NCBI RefSeq assembly: GCF_004022705.2
Contig: NZ_RZOY02000003.1
Coordinates: 248,001-312,000, forward strand
Origin: Mesorhizobium sp. M2D.F.Ca.ET.226.01.1.1
GTDB lineage: Bacteria > Pseudomonadota > Alphaproteobacteria > Rhizobiales > Rhizobiaceae
Length of the DNA: 64,000 nucleotides
Direction of reading: 5' to 3'
In this document: positions 26,286-36,002 of the stretch, piece by piece
How positions within the stretch are numbered: the first letter of the stretch is position 1
Layout: each line of letters starts with the position of its first letter
The notes under the pieces: model-generated
The model's database searches: none
What the model was told of the DNA's origin: nothing
The model's input: only the letters and a program-made list of their open reading frames with translations
Position numbers and translations under genes: made by a program

Positions 26286-27929
26286 ATGATCGACGACGAG
26301 CCGGAAAGCGAACGCGTCTCCGCGCTGGCGCCGTTCCGGCACGGCATCTTCCGCGCCGTCTGGGCGGCCAGCCTGGTGTCGAATTTCGGCGGCCTGATCC
26401 AGGGCGTCGGCGCCGCCTGGATGATGACCACCATCGCCACCTCGTCCTATCAGGTGGCGCTGGTCCAGGCCTCGACCACCTTGCCGATCATGCTGTTCGC
26501 GCTCGTTGCCGGCGCCATCGCCGACAGCTTCAACCGCCGCAAGGTGATGCTGGTGGCGCAGACCTTCATGCTGGTCGTCTCGGCGCTGCTGACCTTGTTC
26601 ACCTGGCTCGGCTGGATGACGCCGTGGACACTGCTTGCCTTCACCTTCTTGATCGACAGCGGCACGGCGCTGAACAGCCCGTCATGGCAGGCCTCGGTCG
26701 GCGACATGGTGCCGCGCGCCAAGGTGCCTGCGGCGGTCGCGCTCAACTCGCTGGGCTTCAACATCACCCGCAGCGTCGGCCCGGCGATCGGCGGCATCAT
26801 CGTCGCCGTCGCGGGTGCTGCCGCTGCCTTCGCCGCCAACGCCATCAGTTATATCGGCCTGATCGTCGTCTTGTTCCGGTGGAGGCCGACCCTGCCCGAG
26901 CAGACCCTGCCGCGCGAGTCGCTGGGCGCGGCGATGGGGGCCGGCCTGCGCTATGTCGCCATGTCGCCCAACATCGCGAAAGTGCTGGTGCGAGGCTCGG
27001 CCTTCGGCTTCAGCGCCGGCGCGGTGCTGGCGCTGCTGCCGCTGGTGGCGCGCGACGTCGTCAAGGGCGACGCGCTGACCTATGGCATCATGCTCGGCGC
27101 CTTCGGCATCGGCGCGGTCGGCGGCGCGCTGATCAGCGTCAGGCTGCGGCAGCTGCTATCCAGCGAGGTGATGGTGCGCATGGCCTTTGCCGGCTTCGCG
27201 CTCTGCGCCTTCAACGCCGCCGTCAGCCACAATGCCTGGCAGACATCGGCGGGCTTGCTCATCGGCGGCGCCTGCTGGGTGATCGCGCTGTCGCATTTCA
27301 ACGTCACGGTGCAGATGTCGACGCCGCGCTGGGTGGTCGGCCGCGTGCTGTCGATCTACCAGACGGCGACCTTCGGCGGCATCGCGCTGGGCAGCTGGAT
27401 CTGGGGCGTCGTCGCCGATGCCCACGGCGCCGAGATTGCGCTGATCGCGGCGGCGATCACCATGCTTGCCGGCGCGGCGATCGGCTTTGTCCTGCCATTG
27501 CCGAAGCAGACGGTGCTCAACCTCGATCCGCTGAACCGCTTCAAAGAACCGATGCTTTCGCTCGACCTCAAGCCGCGCAGTGGCCCGATCGCCATCATGA
27601 TCGAGTACATCATCCGCGAGCAGGACGTGCCGGAGTTCCTGGCGACCATGGCCGAGCGCGGCCGCATCCGCCGCCGTGACGGCGCGCGCAACTGGACGCT
27701 CGCGCGCGATCTCGAAAATCCCGACATCTGGATCGAGCACTACCACACGCCGACCTGGGTCGAGTATATCCGCCACAACCGGCGCGCCACCCATGCCGAC
27801 GCCGTGGTCGGCGAGCGTATCCGCGCGCTGCACAGCGGCGAGAACCCGCCGCGCGTGCGCCGCATGATCGAGCGTCCGACCACCGCGGGCACGACGCTTG
27901 TCTCGCCGAAAGGCCCGATCGATCACTGA
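26286..27929 (+). CDS. MFS exporter with C-terminal soluble domain (DUF894/EntS-like)
   Basis: 547 residues. I chose the ATG at 26286; the open frame further upstream to 25833 lies inside fliQ and is rejected. About 12 membrane spans cover residues 20-410, with the MFS loop ADSFNRRKVML near 80. The last 120 residues (IAIMIEYIIREQDVPEFLAT, then DIWIEHYHTPTWVEYIRHNR) form a soluble domain that resembles a dimeric alpha/beta barrel. This layout is typical of the MFS_3/DUF894 group related to the enterobactin exporter EntS. The substrate is unknown. It is not a flagellar gene. Confidence 0.85.
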   Translation: MIDDEPESERVSALAPFRHGIFRAVWAASLVSNFGGLIQGVGAAWMMTTIATSSYQVALVQASTTLPIMLFALVAGAIADSFNRRKVMLVAQTFMLVVSALLTLFTWLGWMTPWTLLAFTFLIDSGTALNSPSWQASVGDMVPRAKVPAAVALNSLGFNITRSVGPAIGGIIVAVAGAAAAFAANAISYIGLIVVLFRWRPTLPEQTLPRESLGAAMGAGLRYVAMSPNIAKVLVRGSAFGFSAGAVLALLPLVARDVVKGDALTYGIMLGAFGIGAVGGALISVRLRQLLSSEVMVRMAFAGFALCAFNAAVSHNAWQTSAGLLIGGACWVIALSHFNVTVQMSTPRWVVGRVLSIYQTATFGGIALGSWIWGVVADAHGAEIALIAAAITMLAGAAIGFVLPLPKQTVLNLDPLNRFKEPMLSLDLKPRSGPIAIMIEYIIREQDVPEFLATMAERGRIRRRDGARNWTLARDLENPDIWIEHYHTPTWVEYIRHNRRATHADAVVGERIRALHSGENPPRVRRMIERPTTAGTTLVSPKGPIDH

Positions 27930-27941
27930 TCTTCTGGCCGA

Positions 27942-29327
27942 TCAGTGGCCCGTGATGCTGTCGGCCAGGGCGGCAAGCTTCGAGGTGTGCGCGAGTCCCG
28001 CGGCCTCGCGGTTGTCGGCAATGCGGTAGAGCTGGTACATCGAATGGACGCCCAGCCAGCGGAACGGCTCCGGCTCCCACGGCCGCACCTTGCGATTGAC
28101 CCAGGGCAGCCGCGTCAGTTCGGTATCCTGGCCGAGCACGAGATCGGTCAGCGTGCGCCCCGACAGGTTGGAGCTCGACACGCCGAGCCCGACATAGCCG
28201 CCGGCCCAACCGATGCGCGTCGCGGGATCGAGGCCGACGGTCGTGCACCAGTCGCGCGGCACGCCGAGCACGCCGCACCAGGCATGATCGATGCGGCACC
28301 CGGTCGTCTGCGGCAAAAGCGTGGTCAGGATCGTGTGCAGCTGGTCGATCGTCGCCTGCTGTGTCTGCCCGTTGATGTCGGTGCACGAGCCATAGCGATA
28401 AGGCACGCCGCGCCCGCCCATGGTGATGCGACCCTCGCGGGTGCGCTGGGCATAGCAATAGGCATGCGCGGCATTGCCGAGCAGCTCATGCCCTTCCCAG
28501 CCAATCTTGCGCCAAAGCTCTTTCGGCAGCGGTTCGGTGACGATCTGCGCACTGTTGAGCGCTAGCCAGGTGCGCTCCTCTCCGGGAATGCCGGCGGTGA
28601 ATCCTTCCGTCGCGCGGATGATGGTTTCGGCACGCACCGTGCCGCGATCCGTGGTGACGACGCCCTTGGCAATCGCAGTCACCGTCGTCTTCTCGTAGAT
28701 CGAAACACCGAGACGGTCGACCGCCGCAGCCAGCCCCTGCACCAGCTTGGCCGGCTGCACACGCGCCTGGCCGTGGATGACGAAGCCGCCCAGGACATCC
28801 TTGACGTTGATACGGGCTCGTGTCGCTGCCCGGTCGAGCAGCTCGATGCGGTCGGGGTCGGCATCCCAGGAGCGGATCGTCTCGCATTCCTCGCGCACGC
28901 GTTCCAGCTGCGCCGGATTGGTGGCGACCGTCAGATTGTCGACGCGGCGGATGTCGGCATCGATGCCTTCTTGCGTCGCCACCCGGATCACCTCGTCGAC
29001 GCAGCCGGCCATTGCCTTCTGCATGGCGGTGACGCCTTGGCGCGTCGAATTCTTCAGATATTTCTCGCGCGACCAGCCGAACCCGCCCGACAGCCAGCCG
29101 CCATTGCGCCCCGAGGCGCCGAAGCCGGCGAACTCGCGTTCGATGAGCACGATGCGCAGCGAGGGCTTGGCCTTCTTCAGGTAATAGGCGGTCCACAGTC
29201 CGGTATAGCCGGCGCCGACGATCGCGACATCCGCCTCGATGTCGCCGGGCAAGGGCGGGCGCGGCGCGGGCATTGCGCCCAGATCCGCATACCAGAACGA
29301 GATATCGCCGTTGCGCTTGACTTGCAT
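27942..29327 (-). CDS. FAD-dependent amino/amine oxidoreductase (DAO family)
   Basis: 461 residues. The ADP-binding motif GAGYTG is at 38-43, followed by GASGRNGGWLSGG, which marks the DAO subgroup with PuuB-type gamma-glutamylputrescine oxidases. The C-terminal GYVGLGVSSSNLSGRTL closes the FAD domain. It likely oxidises a C-N bond of an amino acid or amine; the substrate is unknown. I prefer the ATG at 29327 over a TTG at 29381 that would overlap the upstream ClC gene. The pair is probably one transcript. Confidence 0.85.
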   Translation of the reverse strand: MQVKRNGDISFWYADLGAMPAPRPPLPGDIEADVAIVGAGYTGLWTAYYLKKAKPSLRIVLIEREFAGFGASGRNGGWLSGGFGWSREKYLKNSTRQGVTAMQKAMAGCVDEVIRVATQEGIDADIRRVDNLTVATNPAQLERVREECETIRSWDADPDRIELLDRAATRARINVKDVLGGFVIHGQARVQPAKLVQGLAAAVDRLGVSIYEKTTVTAIAKGVVTTDRGTVRAETIIRATEGFTAGIPGEERTWLALNSAQIVTEPLPKELWRKIGWEGHELLGNAAHAYCYAQRTREGRITMGGRGVPYRYGSCTDINGQTQQATIDQLHTILTTLLPQTTGCRIDHAWCGVLGVPRDWCTTVGLDPATRIGWAGGYVGLGVSSSNLSGRTLTDLVLGQDTELTRLPWVNRKVRPWEPEPFRWLGVHSMYQLYRIADNREAAGLAHTSKLAALADSITGH

Positions 29328-29377
29328 GGGATGGCTTCCGGGAGTGATCGTCTTATTGGCCGGGCTGTCGATCGGGG

Positions 29378-31258
29378 TCAACCTTCGCCCGAGAGGTCGC
29401 GCCGCGCCTTGTCGAGCTCTTCCGCGTAGCGGCGCATCAGATGACTTTCGGTAAGCAGGCCGAGAACGATGCGCTCATCAAAGTCCTCGACCACGGCCAG
29501 TTCTTCGGCCCCGGTGCGCTGGAACGTCTCTGCGGCGGTCTGGACGTTCATCGAGGGCACCAGCACCGCGTCCTTGAACCGGGCGAGCACGCTGACCGGC
29601 GTGGTGCCCTCGGAAAGATCGCTGTGCAGTTCCGGCACCAGCAGCATGCCGACATATTGGTCGGCCTGCTCGACGGCGATAACACGCTGCGCCGAGCCGA
29701 GCGGGATCTCCTTGCGAAATTCGGCGAGCGTGGTCGAGGCGGGAATGGTGCGGACGTCCTTGCGCATCATCGAGCCGACGGTGAGGCTGCGCATCCAGCC
29801 GACGTCATGGGCGCTGCGGATCGTCTCGCCGCGCAGGTGGAAGCGCCAGGTCGAGAAGGAGTAGCCGAAGGTCTCGCGCACCAGGATCGCCGACATGATC
29901 GAAGCCGCCAGCACCACGCCGGTCAGCGTCAGGTCGTGGGTGGATTCCAGCGCCAGGAACGTCATGGTCAGTGGACCGCCGACGACGCCGACGGCAAGCG
30001 AGGTCATGCCGACGACGGCGGCGACCGCCGGATCGATGCCGGCCGAGGGCGCGGTGATAGCCATGACGCCGGCAAAGACCTTCCCGAGCAATGCGCCCAG
30101 GAACAGCGAGGCGAAAAACAGGCCGCCGCGGAAGCCGGAACCGAGCGAGATGGCGGAAGCCGCCAGCTTCATCACGAAGACGCTCGCCACCACCGGAAGT
30201 GCGTAATTCATGGCGAACTCGCGATGAAGCGCGCCGTGGCCGCTGGAAAGCACCTGCGGCGTGACCAGCCCGAGCAGGCCGACGAAGATGCCGCCGATGA
30301 AGGGCCTGACCGAGGCGTCGATCGACAGCCGCACGAAAAGCCGCTCGACAATGCTCACCAGATGCATGATCGCGATCGAGGCTGCCCCGCCAAGCAGCCC
30401 CAGCAGCAGGAACGGTACATATTCGCTGGCCGTCAGATTCGGCAGACCTGAGAGCTCCAGCGGAAACGGCACGCCGCCGAACACTTCCGCCGTCAGCGAG
30501 GCTGAGATCGCCGCCGCCATCACCGGCGCCACATTGGCGACGGAGTAGATGCCGATGATCAGCTCGAACCCGTAGAAGGCGCCGGTCAGCGGCGCGTCGA
30601 AGGCGGCCGCGATGGCGCCGGCCGCGCCGCAGCCGACCAGGATGCGGACGTCGTTGCGGCGCAGCCGGAAGGCACGCGCAAGTCGGGAAGCGATGCCGGA
30701 ACCGATCTGCGTATAGCCGGCTTCCAAGCCGACCGAGGCGCCGAAACCGCTGGAAATCATCGTCTGCGCCACGATGATGAAAGTGTCGGTGAGCGACATG
30801 CGCCCGCCATAGAGCGCGTTGGCTTCGATCGGGTCGACCGGAGTGCGGAATTTGAATCGTCTGAGCCAGATCACAGAAAGGCCGATCAGAAGACCGCCGA
30901 TGGCCGGGAACATCGCCTGCACCGGATCGGCGAGCGAGAACATCGCCGAAAGCCGGCCGCCCGGCTGCACGTCGAACAGCAGATAGTGCATGCCTTGCAC
31001 CAGCGCACTCATGCCGGTGACCAGCGCGCCCGCGATGACGCCGACCATGCCGGCCATCAGCACGATCACAATACCGCGCGCCTCCAGCAGGGGGATCGAG
31101 CTGATCAGCACCGCGCGAAGCCGGCGGGCATAGACCTTTGGGTCGTTTCTGGCAGGCAACGGAGCGGCTCGCCGGTATGCGAAAGATAGGAACTGCCGTG
31201 CCTGATACGCGCGGCGGCTTTGCGTGGCAATCGCAATGCCGACCGCATGTGGCGCCAT
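29378..31258 (-). CDS. ClC-type chloride channel/transporter with CBS domains
   Basis: 626 residues from the ATG at 31258; the longer frame to 31378 would overlap the next gene. About ten membrane helices span 60-470. The usual filter motifs are altered: G(K/R)EGP appears as GLEAG, keeping the Glu, and GxFxP as GGLFFAS. The last 145 residues carry two CBS-like repeats (SMMRKDVRTIPASTTLAEF and VPSMNVQTAAETFQRTGAEE), which usually bind nucleotides. The protein could be a Cl-/H+ antiporter or a channel. Confidence 0.88.
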   Translation of the reverse strand: MAPHAVGIAIATQSRRAYQARQFLSFAYRRAAPLPARNDPKVYARRLRAVLISSIPLLEARGIVIVLMAGMVGVIAGALVTGMSALVQGMHYLLFDVQPGGRLSAMFSLADPVQAMFPAIGGLLIGLSVIWLRRFKFRTPVDPIEANALYGGRMSLTDTFIIVAQTMISSGFGASVGLEAGYTQIGSGIASRLARAFRLRRNDVRILVGCGAAGAIAAAFDAPLTGAFYGFELIIGIYSVANVAPVMAAAISASLTAEVFGGVPFPLELSGLPNLTASEYVPFLLLGLLGGAASIAIMHLVSIVERLFVRLSIDASVRPFIGGIFVGLLGLVTPQVLSSGHGALHREFAMNYALPVVASVFVMKLAASAISLGSGFRGGLFFASLFLGALLGKVFAGVMAITAPSAGIDPAVAAVVGMTSLAVGVVGGPLTMTFLALESTHDLTLTGVVLAASIMSAILVRETFGYSFSTWRFHLRGETIRSAHDVGWMRSLTVGSMMRKDVRTIPASTTLAEFRKEIPLGSAQRVIAVEQADQYVGMLLVPELHSDLSEGTTPVSVLARFKDAVLVPSMNVQTAAETFQRTGAEELAVVEDFDERIVLGLLTESHLMRRYAEELDKARRDLSGEG

Positions 31259-31296
31259 TTTGTCGGTGCGCGAAATAGTCTGCGTGCCTCGGACGA

Positions 31297-31596
31297 TCAA
31301 GTCGGCACGCCGCCGTCCGTCTCGTATAGCGTGAGCCTGCGCTCGCCGATGCCGAGTTCCGCCCAGCTCGCGCGCCATTGCGCAATATGCGCGGACTTGA
31401 AATGCGCCTCGAGTGCGGCGCGGTCGCTCCAGGCCTCCGAAACATGGATGAGCCCGGCATCCAGCACATCCTGCGCGTAGGAATAGTGAAGGCAGCCGGG
31501 CTCGGCGCGGCTGGCCAGAATCATTCGCTGCATCGCCGGCTTTGCCTGCTCAAGCCTGTGGGGTGGCAGCCGGACCGTGCCGATGATCAGCAGCAT
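31297..31596 (-). CDS. ABM-family quinol monooxygenase-like protein
   Basis: 99 residues, a single antibiotic-biosynthesis-monooxygenase (YgiN-like) barrel. Typical features are MILASRAEPGCLHYSYAQDV, ISEAW-like VSEAWSDRAALEAHF and a conserved His at HFKSAHI. It is cytoplasmic and probably dimeric. It may oxidise quinols or another small aromatic compound. It starts divergently from flhA, 120 bases away. Confidence 0.85.
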   Translation of the reverse strand: MLLIIGTVRLPPHRLEQAKPAMQRMILASRAEPGCLHYSYAQDVLDAGLIHVSEAWSDRAALEAHFKSAHIAQWRASWAELGIGERRLTLYETDGGVPT

Positions 31597-31716
31597 GCGA
31601 TTTCCTTCCGTTCGACGGGTCGAGGCGGCGTAGCCGCTCTCCCACCTTCGCGCAAGCTTGGCGGGTTACGGTCAAGGGCCTGCCCTGTGCGTGGCGGGTC
31701 TTGATTTGGGGACGAC

Positions 31717-33804
31717 ATGGCGATCAGCGAAACACTCCCGTCCGGCCTGGTGGCGAAGAACGGCCGCGACGTGTTCTTCGCGCTCGGCATCGTCGTCATC
31801 CTGGCGGTGCTGTTCCTGCCGATCCCCGCCTTCCTCATCGATATCGGCCTTGCCTTCTCGATCGCGCTTTCAGTGCTGATCCTGATGGTAGCCCTGTGGA
31901 TCCAGCGGCCGCTCGATTTCTCGTCTTTCCCGACGGTCCTGCTGATCGCCACGATGCTGAGGCTGTCGCTCAACATCGCCACGACGCGCATGATCCTGTC
32001 GCATGGCAATGAGGGCACGCATGCCGCCGGCTATGTCATCTCAGGCTTTTCGAAGCTGGTAATGTCGAGCGACTTCGTCATCGGCCTCATCGTCTTCATG
32101 ATCCTGATCGTGGTGAACTTCATCGTCATCACCAAGGGCGCCACCCGTATCGCCGAAGTCGGCGCGCGCTTCACCCTCGATGCCATCCCCGGCAAGCAGA
32201 TGTCGATCGATGCCGACCTCTCCGCCGGCATGATCGACGAGAAAACGGCGCAGCTGCGCCGCCGCGAACTGGAGGAGGAATCCTCCTTCTTCGGCTCGAT
32301 GGACGGCGCCTCGAAATTCGTGCGCGGCGACGCCATCGCCGGCCTGATCATCACCGCCATCAACATCGTCGGCGGCATCGCCATCGGCTACCTGCGCCAC
32401 GGCATGGGCCTTGGCCAGGCGGCCGACGTCTTCATCAAGCTGTCGGTCGGCGACGGCCTCGTCACCCAGATCCCGGCGCTCATCGTCTCGCTCGCCGCCG
32501 GCATGCTCGTCTCCAAGGGCGGCACGCGCGGCTCGGCCAACCAGGCGGTGTTCGGCCAGCTCGGCGCGCATCCACGCGCGCTTTATGTCGCCGCCTCGCT
32601 GCTGGTCGTCCTCGGCCTGATGCCCGGCCTGCCGCTGTTCCCTTTCTTCGCGCTCGCCGGCGGCATGGCCAGCCTCGGCTACATCATCCCGCTGCGCCAA
32701 AGCCGCGCGCTTGCCGCCGCCGAAGCCCTGAAGACGCAGGAGAAGGCGAACAAGGTCGAGGAGGAGAAGAACTCGGTCAAAGCCTCGCTGGTCACCGCCG
32801 AGATCGAGCTTCTGATCGGCAAGCAGTTGTCGACCAGGCTGATGGTGGCGCATCAGGAACTGGTCTTCCGCATGTCGAAGATGCGCAAGAAATTCGCCCA
32901 GCAATACGGCTTCGTGGTGCCGGAAGTGCGCGTCGCCGACGACTTCGCCATTCCGCCGAAGAGCTACCAGATCAAGGTGCACGGCACGGTGGTCGCCGAA
33001 TACCAGATGCGCGTCGGCGAGATCATGGTGCTGCTCGGCACGCGCGGCGTGCCCGAAATCCCCGGCGAGGAGATCCGCGAGCCGGCCTTCGGCATGCGCG
33101 CCTATTCGGTGCTCGAAACCTTCGCCGAGGACCTGAAGCGCGAGAACTTCACCTTCGCCGACAACATGTCGGTGCTGCTCACCCACCTGTCCGAGGTGAT
33201 CCGCAACAACCTGCCGCAGCTTCTGTCCTACAAGGACATGAAGGCGCTGCTGGAGCGGCTCGACCCTGAATACCGCAAGCTCGCCGACGAGATCTGCACC
33301 TCGCATATCTCCTATCCCGGGCTGCAGGCGGTGCTGAAGCTGTTGCTCGCCGAGCGCGTGTCGATCCGCAATTTGCATCTGATCATCGAGGCCATCGCCG
33401 AGATCGCGCCGCATGTGCGCCGCACCGAGCAGATCGTCGAGCATGTGCGCATCCGCATGGCGCAGCAGATTTGCGGCGATCTGTCGGAAGGCGGCACGCT
33501 CAAGGTGCTGCGTCTCGGTAACCGCTGGGACCTCGCCTTCCACCAGAGCCTCAAGCGCGACGCCAAGGGCGAGGTGCGCGAGTTCGACATCGACCCGCGC
33601 CAGCTCGAGGAATTCGGCCAGGACGCCACCAAGGCGATCCGCAAGCATCTCGAGGCCGGCGAGCGCTTCGTGCTCGTCACCGCGCCGGACGCGCGCCCCT
33701 ATGTGCGCATGATCATCGAGCGGCTGTTCACGACTTTGCCGGTGCTCAGCCACGTCGAGATCGCCAAGGGCGTCGAGATCAAGGTGCTCGGAACGATCTC
33801 GTGA
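31717..33804 (+). CDS. flhA: Flagellar export gate protein FlhA
   Basis: 695 residues. Eight membrane spans occupy about 20-325, including the conserved cytoplasmic loop with [20 protein letters not shown] and [15 protein letters not shown] (FHIPEP region). The C-terminal cytoplasmic domain (about 360-695) docks chaperone-substrate complexes. The stop overlaps the fliR start (GTGA). In related genomes flhA follows fliQ; here it restarts the flagellar block after island A. Confidence 0.97.
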   Translation: MAISETLPSGLVAKNGRDVFFALGIVVILAVLFLPIPAFLIDIGLAFSIALSVLILMVALWIQRPLDFSSFPTVLLIATMLRLSLNIATTRMILSHGNEGTHAAGYVISGFSKLVMSSDFVIGLIVFMILIVVNFIVITKGATRIAEVGARFTLDAIPGKQMSIDADLSAGMIDEKTAQLRRRELEEESSFFGSMDGASKFVRGDAIAGLIITAINIVGGIAIGYLRHGMGLGQAADVFIKLSVGDGLVTQIPALIVSLAAGMLVSKGGTRGSANQAVFGQLGAHPRALYVAASLLVVLGLMPGLPLFPFFALAGGMASLGYIIPLRQSRALAAAEALKTQEKANKVEEEKNSVKASLVTAEIELLIGKQLSTRLMVAHQELVFRMSKMRKKFAQQYGFVVPEVRVADDFAIPPKSYQIKVHGTVVAEYQMRVGEIMVLLGTRGVPEIPGEEIREPAFGMRAYSVLETFAEDLKRENFTFADNMSVLLTHLSEVIRNNLPQLLSYKDMKALLERLDPEYRKLADEICTSHISYPGLQAVLKLLLAERVSIRNLHLIIEAIAEIAPHVRRTEQIVEHVRIRMAQQICGDLSEGGTLKVLRLGNRWDLAFHQSLKRDAKGEVREFDIDPRQLEEFGQDATKAIRKHLEAGERFVLVTAPDARPYVRMIIERLFTTLPVLSHVEIAKGVEIKVLGTIS

Positions 33805-34553
33805 ACGCGCTCTCGCAAGGCGTCGTCATCGCCGCCTTCCTCGCCTTCTGCCGCATCGGCGCCTGCTTCATGCTGATGCCCGGCCTGTCGAGCGCCCGCG
33901 TGCCGCTGCAGGTCCGCCTGTTCGTGTCGATCGCCGCGACCGGCGGCCTGCTCGCCTTCCTGTGGGACCGCATCTACCCATTCGTCGATCCGCGCCCGCA
34001 GATCCTGGCGCCGATGATCGTCTCCGAGCTGCTGGTCGGCGGCCTGATCGGCGCCATGACCAGGCTCTATATGGAAGCGCTGCGTTTCATGGGCTCGGCC
34101 ATCGCCACGCTGATCGGCTATGGCGGCTCTGGCGGGCCGGCGATCGAGGAGCCGGAGCCGCAGGCCGCACTTGCTGCCATCATCTCGTTCTCGGCGCTGC
34201 TTCTGCTCTTTGTCTTTGACTTCGACCACGAGATCGTCAAGGCGCTCGTCGCCTCCTACCAGGTCGCGCCGGTCAACGTGTTCTTCAATCCGCAGGCAGC
34301 GCTCGTCGACGTCACCGACACGGTGTCGGATGCCTTCTTCCTGGTCATTCGCCTCGGCAGCCCATTCGTCGCCTATGCCATCCTGGTCAATCTGACGATC
34401 GGGTTCGTCAACAAGCTGACACCGCAGATCCCGGTCTATTTCATCTCACTGCCCTTCGTCATCGCCGGCGGCATGATCATCTTCTATTTCGCCGTCGGCA
34501 CCTTGCTGTCGCTGTTCGTCGACGGCTTCGTCGACCTCACGCTGGCGAGATAG
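33801..34553 (+). CDS. fliR: Flagellar export gate protein FliR
   Basis: 250 residues with six membrane spans and the FliR-type [20 protein letters not shown] at the start. The GTG start at 33801 overlaps the flhA stop by 4 bases. FliR completes the FliPQR pore. Confidence 0.95.
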   Translation: MNALSQGVVIAAFLAFCRIGACFMLMPGLSSARVPLQVRLFVSIAATGGLLAFLWDRIYPFVDPRPQILAPMIVSELLVGGLIGAMTRLYMEALRFMGSAIATLIGYGGSGGPAIEEPEPQAALAAIISFSALLLLFVFDFDHEIVKALVASYQVAPVNVFFNPQAALVDVTDTVSDAFFLVIRLGSPFVAYAILVNLTIGFVNKLTPQIPVYFISLPFVIAGGMIIFYFAVGTLLSLFVDGFVDLTLAR

Positions 34554-34558
34554 GCGCC

Positions 34559-34942
34559 ATGACCACGCGAACGGACCGCCTGAAGAAGCTGGTCAAGGTG
34601 CAGGAGCAACTGAAGGCGCTGCACGAGACCCGTCATGCCGGCTTCCTCGCCGCCGCCGTCAAGGCGGAAGCCGAGGCCAAGGAACTGATCGAGCATTTCG
34701 ACGACGACAAATCGCTCGCCGGCCTCTTTCCCGCGCTCTACCACAAGCGCATCACCGATGCGCTCGGCCTGCAGCGACAGAACCTCGAAAATGCCCGCCA
34801 GGAAGTCTCGCTGATCGCCACCGCCACTGCGCGGACCAACATGGTCGAGCGCGCCTACAAGGATGTGCGCCGCCGCGACGAACGCGAACGCTCCGACCGC
34901 GAGCGGCTCGACCTGATCACGCAGAAACGGGCCGAGGAGTAG
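34559..34942 (+). CDS. FliJ-like coiled-coil flagellar protein
   Basis: 127 residues, nearly all helical and charged, with no membrane span. It begins RTDRLKKLVKVQEQLKALHE and ends RRRDERERSDRERLDLITQ. The size, N-terminal LxxLxxVxxxxE spacing and long coiled coil resemble FliJ, the export stalk that links the FliI ring to FlhA. It follows fliR by 5 bases. No other fliJ candidate was seen. Direct sequence similarity is weak, so this is an inference. Confidence 0.55.
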   Translation: MTTRTDRLKKLVKVQEQLKALHETRHAGFLAAAVKAEAEAKELIEHFDDDKSLAGLFPALYHKRITDALGLQRQNLENARQEVSLIATATARTNMVERAYKDVRRRDERERSDRERLDLITQKRAEE

Positions 34943-35090
34943 CTCAGTAACAACCCGAAGGCGACTCACGGACGACATCACGACCTCTGCTTTGCGCAGC
35001 ATCTCGGACGCTGAACTCGAAATCCTCCTTACCTGAAGCCGCCATGGATTGCCGCTGACGTTGGCCAACGCGCTTGGGCGGCGAGCGATA

Positions 35091-36002
35091 CTATTGTTCG
35101 AAAGGCTCTCCGAGCGAAGCCACGCCGTTGAGCTTAAGCAGACGCCGGTTCGAAGAAATGATGCCCAGCACGACGATTGTCACGATATAGGGCAGGCTCG
35201 ATAGAAGTTGCGAAGAGACGTCCAGTCCGGTCGCCTGGGCCGCCAGGCTTGCCAGGGAGACGGCGCCGAAGAGGCAGGCGCCGAGAAAGATACGGCTGGT
35301 GAGCCAGGTGCCGAAGACGACGAGCGCGATCGCGATCCAGCCGCGCCCGGCAATCATGCCATCGGCCCAGAGCGGCGTGTAGACCACGGCCGCGTAGGCG
35401 CCGGCGAAACCCGCCAACACGCCGCCGAAGGCGACAGCGGCGAAGCGCACGGCGATCACCGGATAGCCGAGCGCATGGGCCGCCTTGGGATTCTCGCCGA
35501 CGGCGCGAACGACAAGGCCGGTCTTGGTGTAGGCGAATATTGCCCAGATGGCGACGGTCGCAGCCAGCGAGAGCCACACGACGACGTCCTGGGCGAACAG
35601 GCCGCCGATGACCGGGATATCTGAGAGCCAGGGCAATGAAAGCTTCGGAAGGCCTTTGACCGTGAGGCTCTCATAGCTCTTGCCGAACAGCGCCGACAGG
35701 CCCTGGCCGAGTATGCCTATGGCGAGACCCGCCGCGACCTGGTTCGCGCGGAACCCCAGCGCGATGACGGCAAAGACAAGGGAAAGAGCCGCGCTGGCTA
35801 GGCCCGCGGCGAGGAAACCCAGGAGGTGGCCGCCGCCGTGATAGACGATGATGAAGGCGATGACCGCCCCCAAGGCCATCAGCCCTTCCACGCCGAGATT
35901 GAGGACGCCGGCCCGCTCGGCCACCATCTCGCCGAGCGCCGCCAAAAGGAACGGCGTGGCCGCCGCCAGCATTCCGGCGACGATGAACTCGAGGGCATTC
36001 AT
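35091..36002 (-). CDS. BMP-type ABC transporter permease 2
   Basis: 303 residues with 8-9 membrane spans. GEMVAERAGVLNLGVEGLMA at about 23-42 is the signature of the second permease of nucleoside/BMP importers (like YufQ/NupQ or RnsD). It overlaps permease 1 by 4 bases and is the last gene of the eight-gene operon. The start is the ATG at 36002; the frame open to 37130 runs antiparallel to nothing useful and is a shadow of permease 1. Confidence 0.92.
   Translation of the reverse strand: MNALEFIVAGMLAAATPFLLAALGEMVAERAGVLNLGVEGLMALGAVIAFIIVYHGGGHLLGFLAAGLASAALSLVFAVIALGFRANQVAAGLAIGILGQGLSALFGKSYESLTVKGLPKLSLPWLSDIPVIGGLFAQDVVVWLSLAATVAIWAIFAYTKTGLVVRAVGENPKAAHALGYPVIAVRFAAVAFGGVLAGFAGAYAAVVYTPLWADGMIAGRGWIAIALVVFGTWLTSRIFLGACLFGAVSLASLAAQATGLDVSSQLLSSLPYIVTIVVLGIISSNRRLLKLNGVASLGEPFEQ

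Noticed and set aside
27942..31596. Islands A and B as one defence or secondary-metabolite system
   Set aside because: The gene families are ordinary transport and redox enzymes, there are no nucleases, kinases or synthases, and the two islands are separated by flhA-fliR.
32041..33753. 570-residue minus-strand open frame
   Set aside because: Antisense to flhA, with a His/Asp/Arg-rich shadow composition.
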